Below the pieces are notes generated by a model, which was not told where the DNA came from, searched no databases, and was given only the letters and a program-made list of their open reading frames with translations. From Paragonimus westermani (Eukaryota > Platyhelminthes > Trematoda > Plagiorchiida > Troglotrematidae), in the NCBI GenBank assembly GCA_008508345.1, contig QNGE01000127.1:57538-121537 (forward strand): a stretch of DNA of 64,000 nucleotides, read 5' to 3'. The translations under genes and the position numbers were made by a program. Positions 26,441 through 41,047 of this stretch are shown piece by piece. Each line of letters starts with the position of its first letter. The first letter of the stretch is position 1.

Positions 26441-29400
26441 ATATTTATGATATTGGTGTGAGCATAATTGCACGTGTAGTGATCCAGAAAATCTCACATT
26501 GTTGCACATCTATCCAAGCACACGTTTACACCTATGCGTTTTACGAGCCGTTGGTGGCCTGGTCAGACTGAATCAACAGGTTCCTGTTCTCTGATTGGTC
26601 GATTGACAAATTGACCACATTGATGGATAACATGGCACTCCTTTTGATCCCGTACTGAGTGGCAGAAAACCCAGTGTACACTCTCAAGCCTCGTAATTTG
26701 GTCTCGCACGGTTGATGGGGCTATAACGGACAATCGATAGCCCAACTTTAATGGCTAAGCTGCGTTCAGCTTTCCTGATGTCACGGATGAATCAGGTACG
26801 AGATGACGCATTGTCAGTAGCATCAGCGAAGCCCAGGGTCCTGGCATTACTAGGTAGGAAGAGGGTCGTCCCGAGACGTGGTTTGAACCAAACGTGAATC
26901 AATAATGCGTTTAATGAAATGCTCAGTACACGTGGTTCACTAGTACGTACCTCACCATAGAGTGACCGCTGATTACCACGCACGGTTCCAAATGAAACGT
27001 GTTTGGATTGCGATTTTCAGATTTGACACAGTTGCGAACAAACACGAGATATACTGGCGAACCTGAAGGAAATTACTGCTGAGATGGTACTCGTGAAGAA
27101 ACAGCACTGACACACCGGTAATCGTAAGGGATGGAAAAGTGGTTTATGAAAGCCGTACACTGCGCACTTTGCGCGCAAGCGTTCGACGAATGGTGAGAAT
27201 ACCATATATAAACATGATTATGCAGATAATAGTGTTACTGATTAGCAGATACGAAAGTCAACACGTTAGAACAATGGTTGGACGGAGTTAAATACCCTCA
27301 GGGAAACCCGATTGGACTAAAAGTTCCAGGACTATGTGTTAATAAATCACAGGAAAGCAAACTCTACAACAAAAAAGCTGGCTCACCAGAAAACCATACG
27401 CCAGAGGAATAGGTACACATTTAGAACCAAAAATGCGAATCGACATTTAAAAACAAGGTCGTATAATTGAAGTTTAAGCGCATCGGTGATGATGACCAAC
27501 TACTCTCAAACGGGCTCAAACTGAGTTAGTCGACCCATAATTTAAAAGCAAACCTGGCCAAGCGATCAGTACAAACACTGGGTTAGCTAGTGATAAGTAG
27601 TCCAGGACGGTAGAGTGGAAATGAATGAGAACACAGAACTGCCTAAAACTTACATTCACAGTAGACCATTTTGAAAGTGCACGAGGAACGAACAACTAAT
27701 CGTAAGCTCACATAGTTCATTACCCATCTGCGTCCCAGAACCTGAAAGAAGCCCGGAATGAGCGCCGGAAACACGCGACTGTGACCAGAAACGACGGGCA
27801 CCGATACCGCAATGAAAACAAAAGCACAATCGATGTTCTCGCACTGTATTGGCTATGGTTCGGCAGGTCAGGTTAGGGTCACCAGGTGCCACGGAGACAT
27901 TGTTATCTGTGCGGTCCGCCATCGAAGGGAATCGGGTTGTGGTCGAGGCCCTCGGCTTACAGGCCCCAAACGTAGAGGTGTATAAATCACGGGCGCAGCG
28001 GCACGAGGTTAAATGTTGACGGAACTCATCCAGATCGAAACAGAGACGTCGACAAGAACCAAAACATCGATAACAGCAAACGCCCGACTGAGATGTGCAG
28101 TGTGCAGACTAGAGAAAAGCGTAGGAAAACAGAAAAGCGAATACGGAAACAGTCACACACAGATTCCTTCACCACGCTACCTAATCCATAAATTGGAAAC
28201 AGCAGCTACCACTGGTTACACGAGTATTTCGACTGCTTCGGCTGTTTGGTTATGAACAGCCCAAGATTGTTCCACTGAGATGATTGACAGCAACTAGGTC
28301 CTAAATAGCCCGTAACGCTAATCGGAGTCAAAGAACGTGAACGCACGAACATTTGCGGTTCAACTCGCATGGCCCGTATATAACGTAAACCCGAAACAGT
28401 AAGACGGGGAGACATGCGAATGGAGGCATTTGTAGTCTATCCAGCGTCGGCTGGCTAGTCAGAAGACAGATGATAGACGAGGATGTCAAATATGTACGAG
28501 TTATATGCTTCTTAGTCCAAGTTTAAACATTCCACTTAACTGCTTGCAGCTGCCCGTACAGCAGTTGTTTTGCGACTCGTCTGTCAGCACGGGCTCATTC
28601 CATCTGTTTGCTAGACGAGATGTCTGGGTACTCGAAACCACGTTTGATCACTGAATGATCAAAATATATCTCAGAAATTGCGTGTGGAAGCGATTCAGGT
28701 CCCATACATCCCGTTGATAAGATGTTCAACGTTTGAATGCCATACAACAAAGCGAACAACACCATTATGCGCAGAAAAGCAGTTTTGTTTTTAGTTTCAG
28801 GTTGCGGTTCTTTTAGGCACACCATTCACAACCTCTGAAAACGATGACCATATGCACTCATACATACACGAAAAGTATACGATCATCTTTGTAGCATTGT
28901 GCAAAAAGTCAGAAGAGTCAATCTACGTCAAGAAATGCAAAAAATGTTTGTTTGCAGAAGAGGTTTCCCGGTTAGCAAATGCTTGAATGACCTTAGCTTC
29001 CATAGAACATTTTGCGTTAGACTGAGCACAGAATAACCATGGTCGTGCCACTGACAGTTCAGTAACCTTGAGTGTATGGGAACACATACGCACATACAGA
29101 GAAAAATTGGTCAGGATGATTTTCAGAGCATAGTTCATAGTTTACACAGGTACGCTGTACAACGTGAGTTGTCTTTTCCCCGCTCAGACTTGTGCTGGTG
29201 CATTGAGGGAGTAGTCACCAACTTGAAGTCAACAAAGCAAATTGTTGTCATCAGGGTTATAGTAACTGCTGTTTACGTGGACTTTGATAAACACCACTCA
29301 TTCACCTGGTCACCGTTTATCGCTTTAGCATAAATACGACCTACACTTGTCCGTCCAACCCAATACAGTTCCATCAGGCACAACCCGTAGATTAAAAAAG

Positions 29401-31058
29401 GTCAAACGCTAGATGATCGATTGAAAGAGAGAGTGAACTACAATTTTAGTATGAGAAATTGAAGAAATTTGTAAAAGTATGGATAGTCCAGGGGTAAACA
29501 ATTTAATGATGGTGTAAACATCTCAACAATACAAGTTGGCGGCGGCCCGGTCTATGTATGAGTTGGTATCTGACTAAATGAAAGGAGTGAACTGGTCCCC
29601 CCCTGAACACACCGTCAATGACCGCAGCTAAAGAGACTTGCTACAATGACATTTATACTCAGTATTCTCCTATTAGAACAACGGAACACAACATGACGAT
29701 AACACTCTAGAAAACCGGCCCATGCTTGTACGCCCAATAATGACTGTTAACTTTGATCTAGTCGAACACTTGAGACTAGGTCTGCATAAAATCTTTCAGG
29801 CCAGCTTGCTCATCAGCGCATAGACATGAGTTAAAGTAAGGTTTCCAGAAATGAGCCGACGAAGTACTGATAAGCGAGAACAAAAACTGTCAATTCCCAG
29901 GCTTGCCAAAGTTGACCGACCTTGTCAATCACCGTGCCGAACATACTGGAAAGGTGCTGGGTGAGACAAACAATAAAAAATCACATACAGAACGGTAAGA
30001 AGTGATGACTGGATGGATGACTGTTAACCATCAAAGGTTAAGTGAACGATGGTGACTGAGACTGCCACACAGCAACAGCATACAACTTTGTTCATTCTCG
30101 GTGAGCGGCCACTCTGCCAACATTCTCCCATAAGAAGAAGACAAGTCTGAGTCAGAACAAGGCACTTCACATATAGTGAAGGTTAAGCGCTGTAAACCAC
30201 TTTTGTGTCCAATCCTTTATGATACAGGAGAAAAATCCCAATTCAAACACTCCAAACACCATCACCACAGATATCAATGTAAGGACGGTCGGTCTTGAAG
30301 TTGGCTAGTATACAGCCCAATTTTAGTGTAAACGTCAGGTTACCTATATCTGACAGTACGTGAAGAGAGAAAAAACAACTGGGTCGCACGTGGGAGTAAA
30401 GCAGTATCCAGAAGATGATTTGTATAGAGCTTTGGTTAACATGTTACAGTGCCGTGAGGACGCAGCAGAACTTATTCTAATGAGTCCGGTTATTCGCCAT
30501 CTCTCGTGATGCTCTCAGTTACAAGACAGCAAAGTCAGTGTGTCCACACCATGGGGAAGTGAACAAGGAGGATAGGTCATAGCTTACTGATGGCTAATTT
30601 TAGTTCCATTTGCCCAGTGAGCAAAAGTGCCGGTAGGGAGTATACGGCGCAGAGAATGGTGGCTTAATCAGACGAATGTATACGTTTCCAGACATTGGAA
30701 AAATAAGATCCTTACTATCAGCGGTCTGGTTCGCATCAGTTGAGCGGTGGTGAGCTCGAACAAACATCTTCGGTGAGACCAGCAGTCAAAGAACTAAGGA
30801 CCGAGTAACATTTGTAACCTTTGCCATACGTGACCTTGATTCGACACTACCGTTACGGTATGCACAACCTGCCTGTGGACCAGCCTGCCTTAAGTCTGTC
30901 ATCCTGATATTGTAAGTGCTAAGTAGGAGCATCGCAAAAGCAACGAGAGTGGCGGCCTATCTTCGGAATAAGCAGGTTTAACATGCGCATAAACAAGCTG
31001 ATTTCAAGTCCGGGCATTGCCATCAGAAGTATAAAAATGAAGGAAAGAGAATACTCAC

Positions 31059-31555
31059 GCGGAAATGTTGTGCAAACGAATCTCGACGTTCGAAAATTTC
31101 CTCACAATGAGGACACTGAGAGCCGCAGAGAAAATCCACTGCAGGTACTAGATGGACCAGCGACCCAGGTGTTCGGTCGGAGCCAATGGCTTCTGAATTG
31201 GAGCATACGGAGGGGGGACTTGTTTGTGCTCTATCTTCCGTTGCACAGCTACCGAACCCCTTCTTTCCAGTTTCTAACAGGACTGTTTCGAGCTGACTAG
31301 TCGTGACTCCTGATTTTAAAGTATGACTAGAACCTGTGCTTGCTTTTACGCTGCCTACCGTATCATTGGAGAGTTGGAGGTTACTGGCAACGGAACGTGC
31401 GGTTTCCCCAAGTCCCACGGATGAGGTACTTCCAGAAACGGGAATTGAAAGCATATGTCGATGTGCGCTCTGCATGTGGGCCAGAAGGTCATTTGCATTG
31501 GAGAAACGGTGGATGAATCGTTCCTCAGACACATTCGAACAACAAACGGGATGAC
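31059..31555 (-). CDS. internal exon of C2H2 zinc-finger gene
   Basis: A T/C tract ending TTCTAAAG precedes 31555, and a GTGAGT donor lies at 31058-31053. The 497-nt exon accepts the one-base overhang of the exon at 41.0 kb, giving an Arg codon at the junction, and ends in phase 0. It starts HPVCCSNVSEERF, then RFSNANDLLAHMQSAH supplies the hydrophobic and His half of the finger opened by CLWC in the previous exon. A long Ser/Thr/Gly-rich linker follows, then a new finger CPHCEEIFERRDSFAQHF at the 3' end, whose second His would come from the next exon. In the ZNF592-like family such fingers stand in series near the C terminus. The next detected exon, 20.5 kb downstream, needs a one-base overhang, so an exon is probably missing between. 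Confidence 0.75.
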
Positions 31556-34339
31556 CTTTAGAAGAAATCAGTAGTTAAACAGATAACATGTACAATCACA
31601 AAGCAGGAACTGTTGCATCAGTAGGATTTTGAGTTAAATGAGTAATAAAAGACGGTGTCTCCCGCAGTTAGAAAATGCACCCTAGGGTTCAACACCCACA
31701 TCTGTATTCTGCGCGTTCACAGAAAGTCATAAAACAGTGAGAACACGCAACTCCCTTAGGTCAAGGAAAGTCAAAACCGAAAATTAGTTCACAGCGGAAG
31801 CTGAAAATAATCATCCCAAAATGAAGGCACACCAGCGTACTGACAAAAACAACGGGATGGAAGTAGGGAACCACATGGAACTTCACAAAATGGAATAGAG
31901 AAAACTGATCAGTGAAACCTATCGAGCAAATTTGCAAAGAAAAGTCTCAGTTCAACCTAGTGCAGATAAGGAACGAGAGAACAAAGTACGAGATAGATAT
32001 GAAAACGGTAAAGCGTACAGAAATAACATGTCATAATAGATCAGATTAACAAAATATCACCCAAGCTACAATAAAAAAAACTGGAGGCAGTTCACCAGCA
32101 GTTCTCTTCTCTCAAAGAAAATTAAATGTGTTAGATGACAATTGCGCCGCCTCCCGATGAAAGCAAGAACCAAACCCATACTCTTCCGGGCATAGCCATT
32201 CGGACCAGCATAAGAAGCCTTACCAAGTCTTCCACTATTCTACTTCTCTGACCTAACAGCCGTTGAATCTAGCGAGCTGAATCTGGAGGAACATGAGTAC
32301 ACACTTACTGCATCAACCAGTACGCGTACGAGCATAACGTCAAAGAACATTGACGAAAAACAAAAAAAATTTAACGATTATAAAATATATAAAGATGTGC
32401 ACATATACTGTCCAGATTTTTCCTTTGACTCGTTTCACGTTGAGCCAAAACCTATATTGTTTTACTAGGTCACGTTAAACAGCCACATATGCACGTAGAG
32501 TTAGCGCTTTTCCTCTAATTGGCAGCACACACAGACAACACGGGAGGTTACGAGAAATGACGGGTCATTCGGACTGCCTCACAGTTCAATCAGACTACCA
32601 TGGCAAGAAACCATTCGTCGAAGCCTGACCACTTGTTCTTCATATGCGAAGTCTTCCGCTGAAAAATGAAATCTGATTTGTATCTCCATCTAGCGTTGTC
32701 CCACATGCATCAACTCAATATCTATTCCATTCTACCGATCCCTGGTACCTCCGTCAGAAGAGACACATAAGCAGGACTTCTGGATAGCAATTTACATGAC
32801 AGACTCGAGAACTAAGTCCGTCTGGAATATGGCCGCAAGTACATAGATTTTAGCTTGCTGTTCTTAGAGGAATCCCGTCTCCTCCGTAAGTGGCTCTTTT
32901 AGGCCGACCATTTCCACAGAGACATCCGAAACTGGCATGCTTTTCTGAATCGTGTTATACACGTAAAGATGGCTTACGTATCCATATTTATCACCTCCCT
33001 CCAGCCAAGATCGACTCTTTACTGTATGTCACATGTGAACGGTTCATCCGAACTAATTGGTTCTCATCATCAGTAACACTGGACAAAGTTGAAAACGTTT
33101 TGAAGCGCGGATGTTTTAGGAGGTTGCTGAAAATGGACTGCGTAGGCAGAGTGTGAACTGATCACACGGTCAGTCATTCTGCGTGTGTACGATGGACTGA
33201 TCACGCCAGTCTGAATGACCACTGAAGACAACCTCGGTCAACGGTCACCTACACTTCTTATCTGTGTTTTTGTTCAGATGATAAATCAGGAGAAGTAATT
33301 TTGCCCCCAAATGAATATAACAGTAGATTCAGAACACTGTACAGTTCACACACTGGTAACGCCTGATGGACACTCAGTAACAAACCTTGCAGAGTCTTTG
33401 GTTACCGATCAGGGAGACGAGTTGAACAGATGGAGACAAATCTCCACGCCAGTTATTTCACGTACCGGTGAGAAGTATTAATCAGGCGCTGACCATTCTA
33501 GCCGATCGCAGGCTCAACAAACAATACGCAACGAATTGGACAGTGGATGGGATAAGAAACACCTCCGAATCAAAGAACTCGTTGTCAGGAGATCGCCTAA
33601 AGTACGCAAGCGTTCCAATAAGTAACCAGAATAGCTCTATGAGGATGTTAGTTCAACACTGGTTCCAGGTAGGCTTCCTTAAGAATACCTTACATTCTGA
33701 TGCCTCGCAAGTCAGTCTGGTGTGCCAAAGGTTCTAGGCGAGGTAACTCAAGCCAACATTCTTCGAGGGGGTGTAAACGAGCAAAAACTCCAAAGTTCGA
33801 ATTATTTCGAGACCGACCAATTCATTTTTACCTCCTTTCTTGCATACTTCTGAACGCGATTTATCCTTGCATGGAAAATTAGCAGACAACGTTTTCAATG
33901 TCCGTACGCTCCGATAAGCCGCTAAGCTGATCTAGCGAGTACACGCTCAAACCTGAAACTGGATGTGCGCTGTGTCACCGAAACGAATCTTTAGGAGCAT
34001 AACGTTCCCACTCATCTAAATTCGCCCTTGGACGAAGTTACAGCGCAGTGAATTTTTCAAGATCTCTGATCAAGCTGAAGTTGTATTTTAGAGTTAAACT
34101 GGAAGAGAGAATTGCAGTTCGCTCTAAGGCAGAGCAGAGCTTGTTCGGTAGAATCCTGATGAATCGTCGCCTGTGTGCCATAAGACTAGACATTTCGGAC
34201 GAAATCCGTCAACTGAGACGAGAATGGCGCTGTTGATTTACCATAACTGCATATGCATCAGCAGGTAAAAGTTTAATCTCTATCAAGAACATCTTTAATG
34301 ATAGGCTCTTCTAAAATAAACCAAATATTTAGACATCAT

Positions 34340-35105
34340 TGTGATTGTCAGTGACGGAAACACACAAATTGGTCGTTTAACTCGGGTCATGCCGCTGTTT
34401 ATGCACGCAACGTTTCACGGTTCGTTTAGACACCAAACACAACGATACACAAAAAATTTGTCAATCAGCACTGGCATTCAAACTAACCGTGCCACAACAA
34501 TGAGGATGAGCCAAATGAACACTGGTCAGAAATTTTAACAGGTATGCGGATCTCTTGTGAAGAGGACTGTTCCGAAGGAGCAACGTAGATACCACAGGAG
34601 TGTATTTCTGTAGATTCAGCAGGACATGGACAAAGGTCGGCTGATCCTTCCTAAATCCTAATAGGAGAGTCCCCCGTGAACTGAAATGCGAACTTATGAG
34701 GTGTCTGATTAAGGACGAAATATCTTAATTGGTTGAACGAGCTTAAGAAGTGAGGATTTTTTTCGAGTACTGTCACTCCTTATTCGAAATCTCAGTCCGC
34801 CAATAGGGTGATACCGAGAGCGTACATGAAAGAGATGGCTCACAGCTTTACAGCTTATCCGAGCCAATTCATTCAGCTGTAAATGACAGATTGCGTGTTT
34901 AATTATAACATTCTCGACGGTTCTTCATTGCCAGCCGAAGAAGCTTTAGAGATAAAATTATTGAAGCGTAGTAATGCCACGGGCTGGGATTTAATAGTTC
35001 TGGTGCGTTTCAAGGATAGGAGTGAAAGAATGCTTTCTAAACTGACCCGAATTAGACCGAAGTGGGAGATTAAAAGAGAACCTTGTTATCGGTGCTTTCT
35101 GTAGT
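34340..35105 (+). mobile_element. LINE 5' fragment related to the 23-25 kb copy
   Basis: 34480-34880 matches 23100-23480 in order and orientation. Shared blocks include TTGTGAAGAGG, CTGTTCCGAAGG (TCTATTCCGAAGG in the other), CACAGGAGTG/AGCAGGAGTG and GAGATGGCTCAC/CAGATGGCTCAC. It continues into PAEEALEIKLLKRSNATGWD, which resembles the start of the LINE RT region (usually xxAxGxDG). It appears to be cut after about 35100. Confidence 0.6.
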
Positions 35106-35959
35106 CATTTACAGTTTCACAAACGGTGTCAATTCACCGTGTAAGAGCCGTGCTTCGATCACATACAAGATGCTCGTGGGTCTCGTACTGGGACTACTTC
35201 TGAGACCAAAACAGGACCAAATACGAGAAGAGTAGCAGGTTACTGACATGACTGCAACTGTATTCATCGTATTCGCATCTTGTCACAAACATTGGAGCAC
35301 CGATATCCATTTCGCGGCCGAAAATATTCAATTTAATGATGTCGTTTAACATGTTCACTGGATTGTCTCCAACACAGAAAATTCCCTGTGTAAGTTCGTC
35401 GAAATCGTTCCATGAATATTTATGGGTAATTATTCTGAGCGCTCCTCCAATTGAAGTTCGGCAGAAATCCTCAAACCCCCACTTGCCCTTCAGCTATCCT
35501 GATGCACCATATTTTGCGTGGAGCGCTCAACTTTGTACTTCTGTAAAGAATATGGATACCATACCTAAGCGACCGAATGATACGAATGGTTTGTGTGGTA
35601 TGAACTCTGCACGTTCGAAGTGCAAAGCATTACAAAATCGGGTTGGCTCTAATCTCATCTAACCAGTCGTGGGTACGACGTTTGTGACTGGTAAGCGCTT
35701 CAACTAATTGCGTAGTGCCACTTCAGCAGCTAGTAATAATGTTGACTAAGTGTCAGCTAGGATGAAGAAAGTACACAGTGTATTTCAGCTCGCCCCGACA
35801 TCGTTGACAGATTGCGGTGCCCTGATCATATTTGCACCAACCGATGAAAAACAAAATGTAATCAGCATTGAAAAATAAATCACGGATTAAAAAATACACG
35901 GAGACAGTTCTTTCGGTAGCAATTGAACTAAGTTAGTGTTTTCAAGTAACGTCCCTACG

Positions 35960-36960
35960 TTGGTGATCTGTATCGTAACTTTACAAATATATGCAAGAAA
36001 TAATGTAGGCCGTATATGGCTGTTTTCAGTCTTGAAGGCTTGTTATACGATGTCACATCAGCATGCTCCAAAGTACCTTTTTTCCCACTGAAAATCGATT
36101 CTGTTAAGAGAAACTTGATGCGCAATCGAGGGTACTGTAGATGAGATCCAAAAATTTGTTTACACTGAGAAACCTTGTTTTCGAGACAACTTAGGGCACC
36201 TTTCATACAATTGTGCTACCAAGGCGAAATATGAATTTAGTCCGGTGTTTATTAGAAACAGGCGTGAAAATATGTTCGGATTATACCATAAAGGAAGACA
36301 ATTCATATCTAACAGACTTCTTAAAGACGGTTATCCACAGCAGTTTGTTTGTAAGCATGTACTGATTGACGCAAGGATAAACACAAGGCAAAGTGAAGAC
36401 AAAAAAACAATGTATGTTTAGTTACCATTCAAAGACAACAACAATGCTGAAAATACAACCAAGGGACTTAACGTAGAACCAAACCAACCCTACTTCACAG
36501 CTCAAGTACATGTCCGATTTACTTCCACACCAAATTTGCGTCCCGAGCTGAAAGATGTATTGTATGTACATGCTGTCTCTTTTGGTGTTTACCGTTTCGT
36601 TTCTTTCTGTGGAGCAAACTACATAGGCTGCACAACAAGGCGACTTATCTGAACGTACCCGGGAACATAATCCGGTATGACCAGATCGAAGATCGAGAAA
36701 AGCTAACTCATCGGCGACCGTTGCACACTTGGTAGAATCAAACCATCTGGTCAAACTGACCGATTCGTTCAAGCTGACCTATCGAGTCCGTGGAGCACAA
36801 TCGAGATGGGTCAAAAGCCATTTACTACTCATCGCAGAATCCACTGCAATCTTTCTACACTTACTTCCGTTATGCTCACAGAAATGTCATATCAAAACAC
36901 TGAGGCTCCCGTGGTTGTGCATCACTACCCCCGGATCGGTCTGTTATGTGGGAGGGCCGA
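35960..36960 (+). mobile_element. decayed Penelope-like element, RT thumb and GIY-YIG part
   Basis: The plus strand shows the 3' half of a PLE in several frames: LLKDGYPQQF (matching the NGYPxxF motif of the intact copy) near 36330, a KKTMYV segment near 36405, and then FGVYRFVSFCGANYIGCTTRR at about 36580-36650. The last is a GIY-YIG core with YIG kept. After it come ESNHLV and a LCSQK...TLRLPW C terminus near 36870-36920. Stops and frameshifts are common. Its orientation is opposite to the other three PLE copies. Confidence 0.75.
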
Positions 36961-39900
36961 TTATTTTCCAAAAAAGTTTACAGCCCACTTGATTAGTGAT
37001 ACATAATTACACCTCGCGAGTCTAACTTGACATCCTTTACTCTAATGAAGTACTATCCCCGGTGAACCCATGTGAATATGCCAGATGTAGTGCTGAAAGC
37101 AAGCCTGTTTGCTGCGCATCCCTCCTCATGAGCAGAGCGTTTCCCACAGAGAACAGTGGGACGTTTCGACATGCCACGAGGGTGATTTTTTCATAATTGA
37201 TAAAGTGGTTTAAAAAGTGTATCCGGTCACGATTAATTCACGAAACCCATACCATTCTAGTGATGTTAATATCACCGTGCACCTCAGTTTCCAGACAGTA
37301 TTTTAAGGAAGAACCACGTACTTTGTGTCGCACGTCGATTTCTTCGTTTAAAGAGGTTTGTCCTAAGATGATATCCTAATAAGTGGTGAAAGTATTGGAG
37401 AAAAACCAACTACCACAAATATACATTCAACCGAAATCGAATTTCTTGAACAATTCCCAGTGATGAAACTTGAATTGAGGAAATCTTCAGGACTTCTGTA
37501 AGTGGGGTTCGATCATCACACAGTTTCTGTATTAACTGCGAGTCGGTGTTCGTGGATAAAGCACCATAAAAAGTTGGATAGCGGAGTCCAGGGCGGTGAC
37601 TCGTTTTGCTAGTTTTCATCCTGGGCCAATCATTCATCAAGTTGTTAGAGGGCAATGCTTTGCACTTGAGCAAGTCCCAGTGGTGCATACTTCATTTCTC
37701 ACCGGATGACTGTTGAAATTGTCATACGAACCCACATAGTCCAAAACAACGACACAAATCTATTAACTAGAGTGGTTCCCTACGGCATACATCCAATTAG
37801 ATTTGATAGTTCAAACAGTACGTGATCTAAGAGAGTACACCCTTGAACTTGTAATAAGGATTGTACGGTCTATTGAAGAATCAACCCAGCCGGTCAGCGA
37901 TAAAGATTACTAAAACCGATCTACGGCTAGTCACCATGTGGCCAAGATGTCGAAACAGTAGGTTCAGTTGACATTTTTCGTCGCAATGATTTTTTGTATT
38001 TGGTTTTGGACAGCTTTTAGAGCAAACAGTATAGCAGTACCTTACTCCGTACAAACGATCGGTCACATTTATCTGTACAAAAAACTGACCCCGCAGAATA
38101 AACGATTAACAAAGCTACCATGACTGCTTGCGACTTGATGCTAACCTCGTTTCCACTTCAGCACCTTGAGGAGATGTTCTAATCCGCTGTTACTTCTTGA
38201 GAATAAGTACAAATACCCCAACCTTGGGAGAAGAACATCTGGTATCAGTGTTAACAGTAAAACAGTTAAACAAGCGACTTGGCTGTCTTTAGAATTATAC
38301 TTTCAGTAGAAGGCAATCCAATTCTTCGTGGTAGCACGTTTCATTTTGTTCAACACACTTGCGAATTTCATTGATCTACGAAATACAGATTGCGATTACC
38401 TGTTCCATTAAAAGTTCACATCAAGAACGACTACGAGGACCAATTCCGTCGGTCAATAAAATATATTTCTAGCCGGAATTCGCTGTCAGATTCACTTGGT
38501 TCGGGATCAAGGAAGAGCAAAGGAATTTTTAGAAAAACCTGATTGGAAGCCAGTAAAAGTCCAGTCTGTGAACTGCTTTGATGACCACTTGAATGTATCT
38601 TAAGCGTATCCTCGTAGTCGAACGCTGATGTACTGGTCCTGAGTCATTTGTGACCGAATCCCACTAAAGCTCTCTCACTTTCGTCCAAAAGGCTGTCGAC
38701 CAAAGAAAATTAAGGCGTCCGGAAAACTGAGTTGAAGAAACAACTTTCGAACAGATGAGGAGCTGATGGGGATACTGGTCTATTAAACGTCTGTCCAACC
38801 CTTGTATAAAATGTATTGTCCGTGAAACCTTGATTTAAAAAATCACAAAGTTCGATAAGTTCATCTGGAAAATGGTTACTGCCGATAAAATTTTTATAGA
38901 AAACCAAGGTCCATGAAATTCAAAATTCTGAAAGGCAACGGATAGCGGGATGCTAAGCAAGAAAAACCTGCTATGCTTTTTTTTGGAGTACACGCGGACG
39001 AAAAATATGGGTAGTAAAATTGGGGAAAAAAATTGTACACAGTTTTATAATGAAGACAAACGTGGAATGCATATTGTAGGCAAAATACCACGCATATATA
39101 GGGCTCGATATACGAAAGGGAAATGGCCGGTGGCAACATTATAGGAAATTCGCTGAGAGTCGCGAGTCTAAGTGCAGGAATTAACTGCAGACAAGAAGCC
39201 AAGGAATGAAGTCGAAAGAATTCTATCATTAGGTTGGAACGTTTTTTGGGCGATCTCTTCAATTGACACATCTTCCAGCAATGAGCGATTAGAAGTGACA
39301 GAAACGCCTATCTGGTTGCCTGTTAAATGTGCGGAAAACCAATCTGGGTGCTCTTTAGTTGTACACCTGAGTCAGAGTTACAGTCAACACTGTATGCATT
39401 GTGCAACCACATAGGATTAGGCCATCCTGTCTCAGTTCGGATGTTCAGCTGATCTCGATAGAATGACTTAATATACCACTGGTAACATCAATCGCATAAT
39501 TTTGAAAATGTTGACATTTTTGCTTACCATCGGTTAGTAGTAAAAATAGAAGCCTGGTAATGGTATTTTATTCACAAACACTTCCTTTGAACAGGAAAAA
39601 GATAAGTCGGTAGCAAAGGTGAACGTTTAGTAATACGTTGTGCTCTTTATACTTGCCCTCTTACTCGCGAAATTTAAAAACGATTTAAACAACCAGTATG
39701 AACTCTAGAAGGTCAGTATTCCTTAATTGCTTCACTGCTAAAACCTCAGCACAATGGAACATACTGACCTGGGATCCGCTGATTTAGTGTAACGCAGCGT
39801 GTTGTGGACGCCATTTTGGTTTCCGTTTGTGTAAGTCGTGTGTATGTCCTACTTGATCTTTGGCTCACGTTTGTCTGTTATCTCCTCGTACAAGACTATC

Positions 39901-41047
39901 GTTAGAACCCCTAATTTTGAGGAATGCTGTCCGCCGGTGTCTCTACGTTGCACAAATTGGGTTTACGAGTGTGACGGGTACACGAAGCCAGGACGTCCGC
40001 CTTGCCTGTTACAATAGTCCGGTAAAACGGCCACAGAACTGAGAGGTGAAATTCGTGATGTCCATGGTATTGCAAACTGCATCATTTTAATGAAACAGCA
40101 GATATCTTTCAAACTACTCATTTTTACCCCCACTGAATCAAGATTATAAGAGTGTCGGGTGTTCGTCCTGTTACGACAATGAATTTCCAAAGTACTGGCC
40201 AGAGATTACAAACCATCTTGACTTTCAGTACCGACAGTTGAATCGTAAAGATTGTGATTCGAGGGGAATTTTCGGTGGCAAACTACTGACTCTCGGGGGT
40301 ATGAACGACTCACTGGCAACCGTAATAAGCAATGATAGCCAAACTATACAGTGAGTATCGTCCACCGTTCTAAGCAATGTTTATTAATCTTTTATTGCAC
40401 TCTGTCTATTCACTGGTTTAATCAAGATAACAAGGTCACCAGTGAGAAAGCGAACAAAGCAAAATCTCACTTGAAAAAAGCAACTGCGTGCAAAAACTTT
40501 GCATTGTATTGATGCATATATGTCCGGTCCACAAAAACGATGAGATGCTAGAGGTTAGTTCCGCGGCATCCAGCATTCAGCAGACCATCAGCAGTTAGCC
40601 TAACCGTTGCTTACTGGTCTGCAATAGAACACCAGATGGAAAACCCGACCATATTTTAATAGATTCTTCGTCTGAAAAATTAATGACCTGGGGTGGGAGT
40701 CAATGTCTTATGACAGCTGATTGTGATGGAGCTCGACTGCTTTTATTGCCTCGATGATAGTTTTGTCTGCACGGAATAACGAATTACGGGATGCCCAATA
40801 ACCGTAGAGGAGGTAAACCAAAGCAGTTCAGCACCACAAATTGCTTTACTGTGCTGAATGAAAACGATTAAAGCAACGCCACACAAGAGCAAGGGTACAA
40901 GAGTGCTTCCAAATCAGCACCTCATTGAAATCGGTGAGCTCCAGAGGCGTAATACGGAAACAGCCTCAAGAACAGCGTGACAGTGTGGCAAACAGCCAAA
41001 TCTGATCCGTCCTGATTCATGTGAAAACAATGGGAACAACGACTCAC

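Larger units (their letters stand above)
10567..31058 (-). other. 20.5-kb intron region hosting repeats and the palindrome
   Basis: Phase 0 at 31059 and phase 1 at 10566 do not fit, so at least one exon probably hides here. Outside the listed elements (PLE 13.8-14.5, SINE 15.2-15.4, LINEs 15.5-17.7 and 23.1-25.3, palindrome 19.4-22.6, repeat 26.2-26.4 kb), I saw nothing assignable in 10.6-13.7, 17.7-19.4, 25.3-26.2 or 26.4-31.0 kb. Confidence 0.5.
31556..41047 (-). other. 9.5-kb intron of the zinc-finger gene
   Basis: The flanking phases agree (one base plus two), so no exon is needed here. It holds the LINE fragment at 34.3-35.1 and the PLE at 36.0-37.0 kb. Nothing clear in 31.6-34.3 or 37.0-41.0 kb. 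A minus-strand frame at 38710-38907 is faintly RT-like but not convincing. Confidence 0.5.

Noticed and set aside
30983..31300. Plus-strand open frame of 105 codons
   Set aside because: Antisense shadow of the finger exon at 31059-31555, without domain signals.
37410..37688. Minus-strand frame of 92 codons
   Set aside because: No recognisable domain and no strong splice sites at both ends.
38710..38907. Minus-strand frame faintly like an RT motif B region (PVSPS)
   Set aside because: No neighbouring RT motifs in order and no YxDD; similarity may be chance.
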